Assembly (NCBI RefSeq): GCF_019456655.1
Contig: NZ_CP080332.1
Coordinates: 4,526,001 to 4,590,000, forward strand
Direction of reading: 5' to 3'
Length of the DNA: 64,000 bases
Source of the DNA: Mycolicibacterium diernhoferi
GTDB lineage: Bacteria; Actinomycetota; Actinomycetes; Mycobacteriales; Mycobacteriaceae
Under the pieces are notes generated by a model. It did no database searches and was not told the DNA's origin. It saw only the letters and a program-made list of their open reading frames with translations. Within the stretch, counting starts at the first letter, position 1. The number at the start of each line of letters is the position of its first letter. A program made the position numbers and the translations under genes. Of this stretch, positions 36,673 through 46,167 are shown one piece after another.

Positions 36673-39272
36673 CGGAGCGCCTCCTGACCGGCCGGCGCCG
36701 TACCGGACTGCCACAGCGCGCGGTAGCGCCCGTCGGCGGCCAGCAGTTGGTCGTGGGTGCCGAGCTCGGCGATCTCGCCGTCGTCGAGCACCACGATCTG
36801 GTCGGCGTGGGTGATGGTGTGCAGCCGGTGCGCGATGACGAGCACGGTGCGGTCCCGGGTCAGGCGGTTCAACGCCTGCTGGACAAGGTATTCCGACTCC
36901 GGGTCGGCGAAAGCGGTGGCTTCGTCGAGGATCAGGACCGGGGTGTCGGCGAGGATGGCCCGGGCGATGGTCAGGCGTTGCCGCTCGCCGCCGGACAGTC
37001 CGGAGCCCGCGCCGAGCACCGTCTCGTAGCCGTCGGGCAGCCGTTGGATGCGTTCGTGGATCTGCGCGTCGGTGGCCGCGGCGGTGATGGCGTCGGCGTC
37101 GGCGTCCGGGCGGGCCAGCGCGATGTTCTCGGCGGCGGTGCCGTGCACCAGCTGAGTCTCCTGCAGCACGAAGCCGATTCGACGGTACAGCTCGTCGGCG
37201 GTCAGCGCGCGGATGTCGGCACCGCCGACGGTGATCGCGCCCTGCTGCACATCGTGGAACCGGGCCAGCAGCGCGGCCAGCGTGGACTTGCCCGACCCGG
37301 ACGGCCCGACCAGCGCGGTCACCGTGCCCGGCCGCAGGGTCAGGTCGATGTTCTTGATGACCGGGACCTCGGGGCGGTAGCCGAAGGTGACGCCGGAGAA
37401 CACCACGGTGCCGTCCTCGGTGGCGGGCCGGGTCTGGTCGCGCACCGTGAGTTCGGGTTCGTCGAGCGCGCTCTGCACCCGCCGGGCGGCCAGCATGCCG
37501 CCCTGGATGCCGGCCAGGCCGTAGCCGATGCCCAGCAGCCGGGCGCCGAAGGTGGTGCCCAGCAACAGGAACGGCAGCAGATCGACCGGGTCCATCCGCC
37601 CGCTGACGATCAGCGGGGTGCCGACGACCATGATCAGCCAGAGGAAGGTGGTCGGCCGGGTCACCAGGTCCATCAGGGTCTTCTTGCCGACGAACGGGCG
37701 CTGCCAGTCGACCAGGAAGCCGATGTACTCGTCGAGCCGGTTGCGGAAACTCGAGGAGGCGGCCCCGCCGAAGATCCGCACCACCGGCTGGCCTTCGAGG
37801 TAGGCGCCGGCCTCGCCGTTCATCCGCTCGGCCCAGCGCGGCGCGGCGACGATCTTGGAGCCGGACTGGATCGACATCACCGACATCAGCACCAGGTAGG
37901 CCAGCACCGGGCCGAACAGGGCCAGCGCGATGCGCCAGTCGACGATGAACAGGTAGACCAGCACCGCGACGGGCGCGATGACCGCGGCCACCGCGTCCGG
38001 GATGGCGTGCGTGATCAGGTAATGCAGGGACAGGGTGTCGTCGGCGACGAGCTGTTTTATCGATCCCGACCCGCGGGCGGTGAACCAGCCCAGCGGCAGT
38101 CGGGACATCTTGGTCAGCAGTTGGCCGCGGAGTTCGCGGGCGAAATGCGCGTCGACCCGGTGCAGCCAGAATGCCAGCGCGGCGGTCAGGAAGGTGCCGG
38201 TGCCCAGCAGGGCGACGGCGGCGATCCCGAGGTCCCACAACCGGTCCGCGTCGGCACCGATGAGCAGCAGCCGGGCCAACTCGACCAGCAGCACGAACGG
38301 GGCGAGTTCGATCAGGGTGATCAGCGCCTGCAACACCCCGGAGATGATCAGTTTCTTCTTCAGCGGCGCCAGCAACCGGCCGGCGGCCTGCGCGCGCCAG
38401 GTCCCCGACGGTGCAGCGGAGGCAGCGGTTTTCGCGGGCGCCGGCGCAGCCGTGTCCTTCGGTTTGGGCGTGGTGTTCGGCTTGGGCGCCTGCGCCTTCT
38501 TCTCGCCGGCCTTCTCGTCGCCGCGCTTGCTGCCCATGGCACGGCCCTCGGTCCAGTAGGCCTGGGCGTGGATCTCCTGTTTGGGGAAGCCGAACTCGTC
38601 GCGCAGCCGGGTGCGCAGGTGCTTGAGGGCACCGGCCTCCGGTCCGGCCCACGCGTACCAGTTGGACCAGTCACGGGTTTCGATGGCGGCGGCCAGCGAC
38701 GCCTCGTCCTCGCGCGGCACCCGGTGCACCCTGAGCCGGGGATGTTCGGCGAGCGGCAGCAGCACATCGTCCTCGTGGTGCTGCTCGAGATAGACCTCGA
38801 TCGGGATGTCGTGCGGGACAGCCCCGATGATGCTGTTGATGGCGGGCTGCGAAGCGCCGTCACCGATCAGCAGGTAGCCGGCCGGCCGGTCCTCGGGGGC
38901 CTCGGGCACCGAGAATCCGCGCGACCCCATCACCATGACGGCGATGGTCGCCCCCGGTTGCACGGTCGCCGCCCAGACCGACGCCGGCCCGGCCGGTTCG
39001 TGCAACAGGACGTCGACGGCGAAGTGCCCGGTTCGTGGATCGGCGTCCACCAGGGTGTAGGCCCGCTGGAATTCGGTGTCGCTGCCCTCGGGGTCGGGGA
39101 ACCAGAACCGCAGCCATGAGGTCGGGTCGGTGTTCGAGTCCTCGAACACCGTGGGTGAGACCATGCGGATACGCAGGCAGTGCGGAGCCAGCCGCTCGGT
39201 GCCCAACACCGTGACCTGGTGATCCCGCGCCCCGAAACCGCGCATCATCACGCCCTGGAGTCCGCGTGCCAT
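36669..39272 (-). CDS. irtA: IrtA, ABC subunit with N-terminal siderophore-interacting FAD domain
   Basis: 867-residue fusion: an N-terminal siderophore-interacting flavoreductase domain (about residues 1-245; FRIR-type [34 protein letters not shown]), a Lys/Ala/Pro linker, six membrane helices and a nucleotide-binding domain with Walker [11 protein letters not shown], signature LSGGERQR and Walker [13 protein letters not shown]. The FAD domain reduces Fe(III) held by carboxymycobactin. Start ATG 39272 has AAAGGGGGA upstream. First gene of the irtA-irtB operon; the iron box is 46 nt upstream. The order irtA-irtB is as in other mycobacteria, but this location in the Cyp130 neighbourhood differs from M. 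tuberculosis. Confidence 0.93.
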   Translation of the reverse strand: MARGLQGVMMRGFGARDHQVTVLGTERLAPHCLRIRMVSPTVFEDSNTDPTSWLRFWFPDPEGSDTEFQRAYTLVDADPRTGHFAVDVLLHEPAGPASVWAATVQPGATIAVMVMGSRGFSVPEAPEDRPAGYLLIGDGASQPAINSIIGAVPHDIPIEVYLEQHHEDDVLLPLAEHPRLRVHRVPREDEASLAAAIETRDWSNWYAWAGPEAGALKHLRTRLRDEFGFPKQEIHAQAYWTEGRAMGSKRGDEKAGEKKAQAPKPNTTPKPKDTAAPAPAKTAASAAPSGTWRAQAAGRLLAPLKKKLIISGVLQALITLIELAPFVLLVELARLLLIGADADRLWDLGIAAVALLGTGTFLTAALAFWLHRVDAHFARELRGQLLTKMSRLPLGWFTARGSGSIKQLVADDTLSLHYLITHAIPDAVAAVIAPVAVLVYLFIVDWRIALALFGPVLAYLVLMSVMSIQSGSKIVAAPRWAERMNGEAGAYLEGQPVVRIFGGAASSSFRNRLDEYIGFLVDWQRPFVGKKTLMDLVTRPTTFLWLIMVVGTPLIVSGRMDPVDLLPFLLLGTTFGARLLGIGYGLAGIQGGMLAARRVQSALDEPELTVRDQTRPATEDGTVVFSGVTFGYRPEVPVIKNIDLTLRPGTVTALVGPSGSGKSTLAALLARFHDVQQGAITVGGADIRALTADELYRRIGFVLQETQLVHGTAAENIALARPDADADAITAAATDAQIHERIQRLPDGYETVLGAGSGLSGGERQRLTIARAILADTPVLILDEATAFADPESEYLVQQALNRLTRDRTVLVIAHRLHTITHADQIVVLDDGEIAELGTHDQLLAADGRYRALWQSGTAPAGQEALR

Positions 39273-39317
39273 CGGCGTTCCCCCTTTTCTGTCCAGCAGA
39301 TGCTTCGACGTTCTGAG

Positions 39318-39336
39318 CAAGGTTAGCCTTACTTGC
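39318..39336 (-). promoter_or_regulatory. IdeR-type iron box upstream of irtA
   Basis: Minus-strand GCAAGTAAGGCTAACCTTG matches TTAGGTTAGGCTAACCTAA at 13 of 19 positions, including the TAAGGCTAACCT core. It overlaps a TAACCT -10-like element (39325-39320), the usual place for IdeR repression. It may also affect the divergent secreted-protein gene at 39457. Confidence 0.6.
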
Positions 39337-39456
39337 CTTTCGGGCGGGTGGTCAGGTGAGCGACGGACAGACACGGAGCCGTTCGCACAGCTAAGCTCCC
39401 TGTGCCGTAGATCACTCGGACGGGCGGGGTCCACTCCGTCAAAGGGGATGGACGTG

Positions 39457-40671
39457 ATGGCTGCGAAGAGACGCGACACGAGGTATGCCAGGTCTCTGGC
39501 GGTTCGGATCTGGATCTGCGCGGTCCTGGTCGGTGGCACCGCCCTGGCCGGGGCGGGCGTGGCATCCGCCAAGGGTCCCGCGGACAGTGGGACGACGAGT
39601 GCAAGCTCGCAGGAGTCGTCATCCTCGTCGGCCCCATCGGGGACCGGATCGGCCACCGCGCGGGACGCTGCGGACAGCGCACCGAACTCACTGCGCAAAC
39701 CCAAGACCCGTCCGTCCGGGCCGTTGTCGGTGCGTGAATCCCGCTCCCGCGCCGATCTGCGTGCCGCGGCCACCGAGATCCGCCGACCGGGGCTGCGGAC
39801 GGCGTCGGCTCGAGCCGATGCGGACCCGGCACCGGAAACCGGTGCCGCAGTGCAGCGGGCCGAAGCCGCGGTCACCGCCGAGGCGGCACCCCCGACCCCG
39901 TCCCCGGCCGATGCGGCCCCGACGCCGTACGGCGAGATCGGGAAGTGGATGTTGAAGGCGGGCGGCCAGATCGCGAACTGGGGCGGCAAACGCGTCGGCG
40001 GCAAGACGCTGCTGGAGGCCGTCAATGTCATCATCGTGGACCCGCATTCGACGACGCCCGGGCAGGCCGCGCGCAATGTCAACAATGCGATGCTGCGGTC
40101 CGGTTTCCCGGCGCAGTATCTGCACAGTTTCGGCTTCCGGGGCCGCATCGACGGTGCGACCTACGGGCAGAAGCCGACCGGGCCGCTGCTGGCCTACTCC
40201 AACAATTTCTTCCTGTTCCCCAACGATCACGGCCGGCTGTTCGGTCCCGCCCCGATGCAGACCGAGGCCGGGTACGTGTGGACCGGCGCGTTCAGCACCG
40301 AGAAGGTGGGTTTCTCCGGGCTGCTGCCCGGCCACGTCTACGTCTCGTCCAACCAGGCCCGGGACGCGTTGGTACAACAGCTGATCTCCAGCGGTCAGGC
40401 CACCTACGGCGGGCTGGTGCCGCTGGAGAACGCCTACAACACCGCGTCCACCACGACCGGTGATCATGACGGGTTCGCCGTGGTGCTGGTGCTGACCGGC
40501 AATGCCCCATTGGTCCGCCGCGAGGCGGTGCTCGGGGAGTTGCCGCGCTCGGCCGCCGAGACCGGTGATCAGCGGTGTCTCGCGGGTGCCGGTGCCGCGG
40601 TGCAGCGGCCGCACGAGCCGGGGCCGTTGACGCTGTGCGGCGCCGGCCGGCCGGCCTCTATTGACAGTTAG
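39457..40671 (+). CDS. Secreted protein of unknown function, low-complexity linker
   Basis: 404 residues. A Sec signal peptide ([24 protein letters not shown]) ends near AxA at about residue 37. Then comes a Ser/Ala/Pro-rich low-complexity segment of about 130 residues, and a folded C-terminal domain with conserved-looking text ([64 protein letters not shown]). The C-terminal two Cys ([15 protein letters not shown]) may pair. I recall no named domain. ATG 39457 is preferred to ATG 39448 because AAAGGGG lies 9 nt before it. It is divergent from irtA, sharing the iron-box region. Confidence 0.72.
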   Translation: MAAKRRDTRYARSLAVRIWICAVLVGGTALAGAGVASAKGPADSGTTSASSQESSSSSAPSGTGSATARDAADSAPNSLRKPKTRPSGPLSVRESRSRADLRAAATEIRRPGLRTASARADADPAPETGAAVQRAEAAVTAEAAPPTPSPADAAPTPYGEIGKWMLKAGGQIANWGGKRVGGKTLLEAVNVIIVDPHSTTPGQAARNVNNAMLRSGFPAQYLHSFGFRGRIDGATYGQKPTGPLLAYSNNFFLFPNDHGRLFGPAPMQTEAGYVWTGAFSTEKVGFSGLLPGHVYVSSNQARDALVQQLISSGQATYGGLVPLENAYNTASTTTGDHDGFAVVLVLTGNAPLVRREAVLGELPRSAAETGDQRCLAGAGAAVQRPHEPGPLTLCGAGRPASIDS

Positions 40672-40717
40672 CCAAGAGTGTCGTACTCATGAGACATGAC
40701 GACGCAGATGTCTCATG
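40661..40717 (+). promoter_or_regulatory. cyp130 promoter with palindromic operator over the start codon
   Basis: TTGACA (40661-40666), 17-nt spacer, TACTCA (40684-40689), then 6 nt to ATG 40696: a strong sigma-A-type promoter with a leaderless start. A perfect 10-bp inverted repeat CATGAGACAT / ATGTCTCATG (40688-40697 and 40708-40717, 10-nt spacer) covers the end of the -10 box, the start codon and the first codons. It is a fitting operator for the TetR protein encoded just downstream. Confidence 0.7.
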
Positions 40718-41934
40718 ACTCGGAGCCGGTGTTCCGGCTGGGTAGCGCAGAAACCTGGCCCGACCCGTTCGGCATGTACCGCGCGCTGCGCGACCACGAC
40801 CCGGTGCACCACGTCGTCACCGGCGACTCCGCCCATGACTACTACGTGATGAGTAGGCACGCCGACATCTGGGCCGCGGCCCGCGACCATCAGACGTTCT
40901 CCTCGGCCCAGGGTCTGACCGTCAACTACGGCGAACTGGAGATGATCGGGCTGGCCGACAATCCGCCGATGGTCATGCAGGATCCCCCGGTGCACACCGA
41001 GTTCCGCAAGCTGGTGTCGCGGGGATTCACGCCCCGGCAGGTGGAATCGGTCGAGCCGAAGGTCCGCGAGTTCGTGGTGGAACGGATCGAGGCGATCCGC
41101 GCCAACGGCGGCGGGGACATCGTGGCCGAATTGTTCAAACCGCTGCCGTCCATGGTGGTGGCGCACTACCTCGGCGTACCCGAGCAGGACCGCGATCGGT
41201 TCGACGGATGGACCGACGCGATCGTGGCCGCCAATACCGCCGAGGGTGGGATCGGCGGGGCGCTGGAGACGCTCGGCGATGCGCTCGGCGGGATGATGTC
41301 CTACTTCACCGCGCTCATCGAACGCCGCCGCGTCGAACCGGCCGACGACACGGTGTCGCATCTGGTGGCGGCCGGGGTGGGCGCCGACGGCGATATCGCG
41401 GGCGTGCTGTCCATCCTCGCGTTCACCTTCACCATGGTGACCGGCGGCAACGACACCAGCACCGGAATGCTGGGCGGCACGGTGCAATTGCTGCACCGCA
41501 GCCCCGATCAGCGCCGCAAGCTGGTCGACGATCCAGGGCTGATCCCGGACGCGGTCGACGAGTTCCTCCGGCTCACCTCGCCGGTGCAGGGATTGGCCCG
41601 CACCGCCACCCGCGATGTCACGGTGGCCGGCACCGTGATTCCGGAGGGCCGCCGGGTGCTGCTGCTGTACGGCTCCGGCAATCGCGACGAGCGCCAGTAC
41701 GGGCCCGACGCCGCCGACCTCGACGTCACCCGCCGGCCGCGCAACATCCTGACCTTCAGCCACGGTGCGCATCACTGCCTGGGCGCCGCCGCGGCCCGCA
41801 TGCAGTCCCGGGTGGCGCTGGAGGAATTGCTCACCCGGATACCGGATTTCGAGATCGACGAGGACCACATCGTATGGGCCGGCGGCAGCTATGTACGACG
41901 GCCGTTGTCGGTGCCGTTCACCGTGAGGACCTAG
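40696..41934 (+). CDS. cyp130: Cytochrome P450 CYP130
   Basis: 412-residue P450, very close to M. tuberculosis CYP130 in recalled sequence (DHQTFSSAQGLTVNYGELEM and LVSRGFTPRQVE). Heme-thiolate motif FSHGAHHCLGAAA with Cys361; I-helix VTGGNDTSTG; ExxR region EFLRLTSPVQ. A monooxygenase needing ferredoxin and reductase encoded elsewhere; physiological substrate not known. The start ATG 40696 sits at the predicted transcript start; ATG 40708 is an alternative inside the operator. Forms a transcript with the TetR gene (TAGTG overlap). Confidence 0.93.
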   Translation: MTTQMSHDSEPVFRLGSAETWPDPFGMYRALRDHDPVHHVVTGDSAHDYYVMSRHADIWAAARDHQTFSSAQGLTVNYGELEMIGLADNPPMVMQDPPVHTEFRKLVSRGFTPRQVESVEPKVREFVVERIEAIRANGGGDIVAELFKPLPSMVVAHYLGVPEQDRDRFDGWTDAIVAANTAEGGIGGALETLGDALGGMMSYFTALIERRRVEPADDTVSHLVAAGVGADGDIAGVLSILAFTFTMVTGGNDTSTGMLGGTVQLLHRSPDQRRKLVDDPGLIPDAVDEFLRLTSPVQGLARTATRDVTVAGTVIPEGRRVLLLYGSGNRDERQYGPDAADLDVTRRPRNILTFSHGAHHCLGAAAARMQSRVALEELLTRIPDFEIDEDHIVWAGGSYVRRPLSVPFTVRT

Positions 41935-42524
41935 TGGGCGCCGACTGGCTGGCCGAGCGGCGCACCGAGGCCGCCGCCGAACGCATCCTGGACGCGGCCG
42001 CCGAGCTGTTCACCCGGCGCGACGCCGCTTCCGTCGGGATGAACGACATCGCTTCCGCCGCAGGGTGTTCCCGGGCGACGCTGTACCGGTACTTCGAAAA
42101 CCGCGATGTGCTGTTCAGCGCGTACGTGCACCGGGAGACCCACCGGGTGTTCGCCGAGATCGGCAGTCAACTGGCCGGCGTCACCGACCCGGGCCGCCGC
42201 GTCGTCGAGGGCGCGCTGGCCGCCCTGCACAAGGTCCGTGAAAACCCGGCCCTGGCATCGTGGTTCGCCAGCACCACCCGGCCGATAGGCGCCGAGTTGG
42301 CCGAACGCTCGGAGGTCATCGCGACGCTGGTGCAGGCGTTCCTGGCGTCGCTGGGCGACGGGACCGAACTGGAGTTACGGGCGCGCTGGCTGGTGCGGGT
42401 GCTGATCTCGTTGCTGCAGTTCCCCGGTCGCGATGACGGCGAGGAACGCCTCATGCTGGAGAGGTTCGTGGCGCCGCACGTCGCCCCGTCCGTGCGTACA
42501 GACCAATCTCAGGCCGCCCAGTAG
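41934..42524 (+). CDS. TetR-family transcription regulator (Rv1255c-like)
   Basis: 196-residue TetR regulator. N-terminal helix-turn-helix ILDAAAELFTRRDAASV, DIASAAGCSRATLYRYF, then a helical ligand-binding domain. The GTG start shares its G with the stop of cyp130 (TAGTG), so the regulator is co-translated with the P450; that and the palindrome over the cyp130 start suggest it represses cyp130 and itself in response to a P450 substrate. This control loop is inferred. The 3' end overlaps the opposite SIP gene by 16 nt. Confidence 0.88.
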   Translation: MGADWLAERRTEAAAERILDAAAELFTRRDAASVGMNDIASAAGCSRATLYRYFENRDVLFSAYVHRETHRVFAEIGSQLAGVTDPGRRVVEGALAALHKVRENPALASWFASTTRPIGAELAERSEVIATLVQAFLASLGDGTELELRARWLVRVLISLLQFPGRDDGEERLMLERFVAPHVAPSVRTDQSQAAQ

Positions 42525-43210
42525 GCGCGCGCCTTCACCGCACGCCGCGGGATCTTGTAGTCCTCGCGCAGTACCCGGGCCACCTCGCGGGTGGTGCGGT
42601 TGTCGCACGCCACCCAACCGAAGTGATCGGTGGCCTCGAATGCCGCTGCGGCCACCGCATCGACGAGCGCACCACCGTTGTCCGCCCGGTCCACCCAGGT
42701 GACATCGTCGCGGACGGTGGGCAATTCGCGGTCGTCGTCGTGCGCGGACTCCAGGAACACCCGCGCCGGTGCATCACCGATCGCGTCCAGCAGCGAGTTG
42801 ATCGCCGGCAGCGAGGCGGCGTCACCGACGATGACGTATCCGGCCGGAGCCGGCGCCGGGATGGCGAAATCGCTGCCCAGCACCGTGACTTCGAGGACGT
42901 CACCGGGCCGGGCGGCCCGCGCCCAGCGGGTCGCGACGCCGTCGTGCATGGCGAAGTCGATGTCCACCGTGCCCGCGTCGGGGTCCGGGTTGACCAGGGT
43001 GTAGCCGCGCTGATGTGAGCGCGCGCCATCGGGGAACCAGCCGCGGATCCACATCGTCGGGTGGATCGGCTGCTCGGCGAGCAGCCGGGCCCCGGCGAAG
43101 TGCACGCGCAGATAGTTCGGGGTGATCTCGGTTCGGCCGGTCACCGTGAGTTCGTAGTCGCCGCCCCGCCAGAGTTTGACGAGCATGCCTTCCAGACCGC
43201 GTGTAGCCAT
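42509..43210 (-). CDS. Siderophore-interacting protein, ViuB-type flavoreductase
   Basis: 233-residue stand-alone siderophore-interacting (ViuB/SIP) FAD reductase; releases iron from imported siderophores by reduction. FAD motif RGYTLVNPDPD, glycine-rich VGDAASLPAINS, and NAD(P)H-side C-terminal YKIPRRAVKARAYW. It resembles the N-terminal domain of IrtA in the same window. GGAGG precedes the ATG. An iron box lies at 43227-43245, so it is probably repressed by IdeR under iron-replete conditions. Not present at this place in M. tuberculosis (from memory). The 3' end overlaps the TetR gene. Confidence 0.9.
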   Translation of the reverse strand: MATRGLEGMLVKLWRGGDYELTVTGRTEITPNYLRVHFAGARLLAEQPIHPTMWIRGWFPDGARSHQRGYTLVNPDPDAGTVDIDFAMHDGVATRWARAARPGDVLEVTVLGSDFAIPAPAPAGYVIVGDAASLPAINSLLDAIGDAPARVFLESAHDDDRELPTVRDDVTWVDRADNGGALVDAVAAAAFEATDHFGWVACDNRTTREVARVLREDYKIPRRAVKARAYWAA

Positions 43211-43226
43211 CAGCCACCTCCATTAC

Positions 43227-43245
43227 CCAGGTAAGGCTACCCTAA
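43227..43245 (-). promoter_or_regulatory. IdeR-type iron box upstream of the SIP gene
   Basis: Plus-strand CCAGGTAAGGCTACCCTAA matches TTAGGTTAGGCTAACCTAA at 15 of 19 positions, better than the irtA box. It overlaps the TAGCCT -10 element on the minus strand (43239-43234), 23 nt before the ATG. Confidence 0.7.
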
Positions 43246-43265
43246 TAATGCGAGTCTGACTGTGG

Positions 43266-44420
43266 TCACTCCCCCCGGACCCGGGTGAACCGGTGCAGCA
43301 CCCAGGCGAGCGGAATCGTCACCACCATGGTGGCGATGAACAGGCCCATCATCGAGCCGGTGTAGACCGGCTTGCGCAGCACCTCCACCATCACCAGCTC
43401 CATGACGATCAGGTGGATCAGGAAGATCTCGTAGGAGATCTCACCGAGGAACACCATCGGCCGGCTGGCCAGCAGCCGCGAGTACCAGGACCGGTCCCCC
43501 GCCCGGGTCGGCCCGGGCAGCGCCAGCGGCGCCACGATCAGGGTCGCGATGGCCGCATAGAAGATCGTCTTGACGATGGCCTCACTGAGCAGCGCCGGCG
43601 AGGTGGTGGGCTCCCCCGCGATCGGGGTCGACGCGATGAAATAACTGACCACCGCCAGCGGGATGCACACCAGGGCGTAGGCCCGGGCGCCGGTGGTCTC
43701 CAGCACCGCCAGCAGCATCCCGCCGACGAACCAGGCCAGATAGGTCGGCAGCCACAGCCGGGCACCGTCGGGCAGGAAGTCGGTGGTGTGCACCAGCGCC
43801 AGCCAGGCCGGGCTCACCGCGAACAGCACGGCCAATCCCAGGTACAGCAGACCCGGACGCCAACGACGCCGGCACAGCAACACCAGCAGCAGCCAGGCCA
43901 GTGCCGGCAGCGCCACGTAGAACGCCGCCTCGACCGCCAGGCTCCACATCTGGGTGAGGCCCTGATGCAGGAAGGAGTAGACGTAGTTGTCGGCGTAGAT
44001 CTGGGTCAGAGACAGGTTGCGCAGCAACCCCTCCCAGGTGTGGCCGGGGTTCGGCCCGGCCTCCCGGAAGTGGTAGATCGCGTAGGCGACCAGCACGGTC
44101 ACCACATAGGCGGGCATGATCCGGCGCACCCGGTGCCAGGCGTACCGACGCACCGACGGGGCCGACCGCCCCGCCGCGGAAGCCTTCACCCAGGGCCGGA
44201 ACAACAGGAAACCGGACAGCACGAAGAAGATCGGCACCCCGATCTCCGCGCGCGAGAGGGTCAGCCCGTAGTAGCCCTGCGGGTACTTACCCGTGGTGTA
44301 CGCGGCGTGGGTGAGCACCACCAACAGCGCCGCGACGGCACGGACACCGGTGAGCGCGGCGACCCGACCGGTGGTGGAAACGGACTCCAGGCCTCCCTGG
44401 ACGTCACGTTGCAGCGTCAC
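43266..44420 (-). CDS. Acyltransferase 3 family membrane protein (Rv1254-like)
   Basis: 384-residue integral membrane acyltransferase with about ten helices, of the OafA/NodX type that transfers acyl groups to sugars or lipids on the envelope. N-terminal GVRAVAALLVVLTH and the catalytic-loop region LTLSRAEIGVPIFFVLSGFL, plus FLGEISYEIFLIHL near the end, mark the family. Its start overlaps the deaD stop (ATGA), so it is co-translated downstream of it. Acyl acceptor unknown. Confidence 0.9.
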   Translation of the reverse strand: MTLQRDVQGGLESVSTTGRVAALTGVRAVAALLVVLTHAAYTTGKYPQGYYGLTLSRAEIGVPIFFVLSGFLLFRPWVKASAAGRSAPSVRRYAWHRVRRIMPAYVVTVLVAYAIYHFREAGPNPGHTWEGLLRNLSLTQIYADNYVYSFLHQGLTQMWSLAVEAAFYVALPALAWLLLVLLCRRRWRPGLLYLGLAVLFAVSPAWLALVHTTDFLPDGARLWLPTYLAWFVGGMLLAVLETTGARAYALVCIPLAVVSYFIASTPIAGEPTTSPALLSEAIVKTIFYAAIATLIVAPLALPGPTRAGDRSWYSRLLASRPMVFLGEISYEIFLIHLIVMELVMVEVLRKPVYTGSMMGLFIATMVVTIPLAWVLHRFTRVRGE

Positions 44421-46096
44421 GAGTCCTTGCGGCGGGGCTTCTGTCCGCCGCGATCCGGCTGCAGGTTGATCAGGATGCCCTGGATACGGGTCTTTTCGAG
44501 GGCCTTGTAGACCTTGGGGGGCAGATTCGCGGGCAACTCCACCAACGAGTGATCGACCCGGATGTCGATGTGCCCGAAGTCGCTGCGGTTGAGGCCGCCC
44601 TCGTTGGCGATGGCGCCGACGATCGCGCCGGGGGCCACCTTGTGCCGCTTGCCCACGGCGATGCGGTAGGTCGCCAGATCGCTGCGGGTGCTGTGCTTCT
44701 TGTTCGGGGGCCGGTCCTCGCGGGTCCGCTCGGTGCGCTCCTTGCGCTTCTCCGGCGGCGGCTCGGTCATCAGGAAGGCCTCACCGTTGCGCGACTGCAC
44801 GGCCAGCGCCGCCGCGATATCGGCCAGCGGCACGTCGTTGTCGCGTTCGTAGTCCTCGATGAGCCGGCGGAACAGTTCCACACCCGGCGCATTGAGCGCC
44901 TCACTGATCGAATCCCGGAACTTCTCCACCCGCTGGGCGTTCACATCGTCGACCGAAGGCAGCTGCGACTCGACGAGCTTCTGCCGGGTGACCCGTTCGA
45001 TCGAGCTGAGCAGGTGGCGTTCTCGCGGCGTGACGAACAGGAACGCGGTGCCCGAGCGACCCGCGCGGCCGGTGCGACCGATGCGGTGCACATAGGACTC
45101 CGGATCGTGCGGGATGTCGAAGTTCACCACGTGTGAGATCCGCTCGACGTCCAGGCCGCGGGCGGCGACGTCGGTGGCGACGAGGATGTCGATCGACCCG
45201 TCCTTGAGCTGGGCGATGGTGCGCTCACGCTGGGCCTGGGCGATGTCGCCGTTGATCGCCGCGGCCGCGAATCCGCGGGCGCGCAGCTTCTCGGCGACCT
45301 CCTCGGTGGCCTGCTTGGTCCGGACGAACACGATCATCGCGTCGCCCTGCTCGACCTCCAGCAGCCGGGTCAGCGCATCCATCTTCCGCGGGTAGGACAC
45401 CTGGAAATAACGCTGGGTGATGTTCTCGGCCGTCTGGGTCTTCGACTTGACCATGACCTCGACGGGATCGTGCAGGTACTTGGCGGTGATCTTCTTGATG
45501 GCCGGCGGCATGGTCGCCGAGAACAGCGCCACCTGCTTGTATTCGGGGGTGTCGGCGAGGATGCGCTCCACATCCTCGGCGAAGCCCATCTGCAGCATCT
45601 CGTCGGCCTCGTCGAGCACCAGGTAGTCCAGGTGCGAGAGGTCCAGGCTGCCCTTCTCCAGGTGATCGATCACCCGGCCGGGGGTCCCGACGACCACCTG
45701 TGCGCCGCGGCGCAGGCCGGACAGCTGCGGGCCGTAGGACGAGCCGCCGTAGATCGGCAGCACGTTGACATTGAGGTGCGACCCGTAGCGGCCGAACGCC
45801 TCGGCGACCTGCAGCGCGAGCTCGCGGGTGGGCGCCAGCACCAGGGCCTGGGTGGTCTTGCTGGTGGTGTCGATCTTGGACAGGATCGGGATGGCGAAAG
45901 CCGCGGTCTTGCCGGTTCCGGTCTGGGCGAGGCCCACCACATCGGAGCCGTTCAGGATGGCCGGGATGGTCTTCGCCTGGATCGCCGACGGTGACTCATA
46001 GCCGACCTCGGTGACGGCTTGTAGCACCGCCGGGTGAATTTGCAGGTCAGCGAAGGTCAGCTCGGCAGCGGGGGTGGATTCATCAGGCAACGTCAT
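44417..46096 (-). CDS. deaD: DEAD-box RNA helicase DeaD/CsdA (Rv1253-like)
   Basis: 559-residue RNA helicase unwinding structured RNA in ribosome assembly and cold adaptation. Motifs: Q-motif region (VGYESPSAIQAKTI), AQTGTGKTAAF, DEAD in VLDEADEMLQ, SAT in FSATMPP, and HRIGRTGRAGR. C-terminal DbpA-type RNA-binding domain (TYRIAVGKRHKVAPGAI) and a basic Arg/Lys linker. A TAGACT -10-like element on the minus strand (46111-46106) lies 9 nt before the ATG, giving a very short leader. Acyltransferase gene follows with ATGA overlap. Divergent from lprE. Confidence 0.93.
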   Translation of the reverse strand: MTLPDESTPAAELTFADLQIHPAVLQAVTEVGYESPSAIQAKTIPAILNGSDVVGLAQTGTGKTAAFAIPILSKIDTTSKTTQALVLAPTRELALQVAEAFGRYGSHLNVNVLPIYGGSSYGPQLSGLRRGAQVVVGTPGRVIDHLEKGSLDLSHLDYLVLDEADEMLQMGFAEDVERILADTPEYKQVALFSATMPPAIKKITAKYLHDPVEVMVKSKTQTAENITQRYFQVSYPRKMDALTRLLEVEQGDAMIVFVRTKQATEEVAEKLRARGFAAAAINGDIAQAQRERTIAQLKDGSIDILVATDVAARGLDVERISHVVNFDIPHDPESYVHRIGRTGRAGRSGTAFLFVTPRERHLLSSIERVTRQKLVESQLPSVDDVNAQRVEKFRDSISEALNAPGVELFRRLIEDYERDNDVPLADIAAALAVQSRNGEAFLMTEPPPEKRKERTERTREDRPPNKKHSTRSDLATYRIAVGKRHKVAPGAIVGAIANEGGLNRSDFGHIDIRVDHSLVELPANLPPKVYKALEKTRIQGILINLQPDRGGQKPRRKDS

Positions 46097-46153
46097 TTCA
46101 TAAGCAGTCTAGAGTGTGTGCGGCGCCACGCCAGAACCGATCGCCGTGCCGGG

Positions 46154-46159
46154 TACGGT
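46154..46159 (+). promoter_or_regulatory. -10 element of lprE, near-leaderless
   Basis: TACGGT ends 8 nt before GTG 46168; no ribosome binding site is seen before the GTG. The divergent deaD -10 box is on the minus strand at 46106-46111, so the two promoters lie back to back in about 50 nt. Confidence 0.4.
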
Positions 46160-46167
46160 TCGATCTC

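Noticed and set aside
34933..38652. Single giant frame joining irtB and irtA
   Set aside because: The genes are in different frames linked by ATGA at 36669-36672; each has its own start and matches known IrtA and IrtB lengths.
36660..39119. 819-codon plus-strand frame opposite irtA
   Set aside because: No domain or signal; composition typical of a shadow frame in GC-rich DNA.
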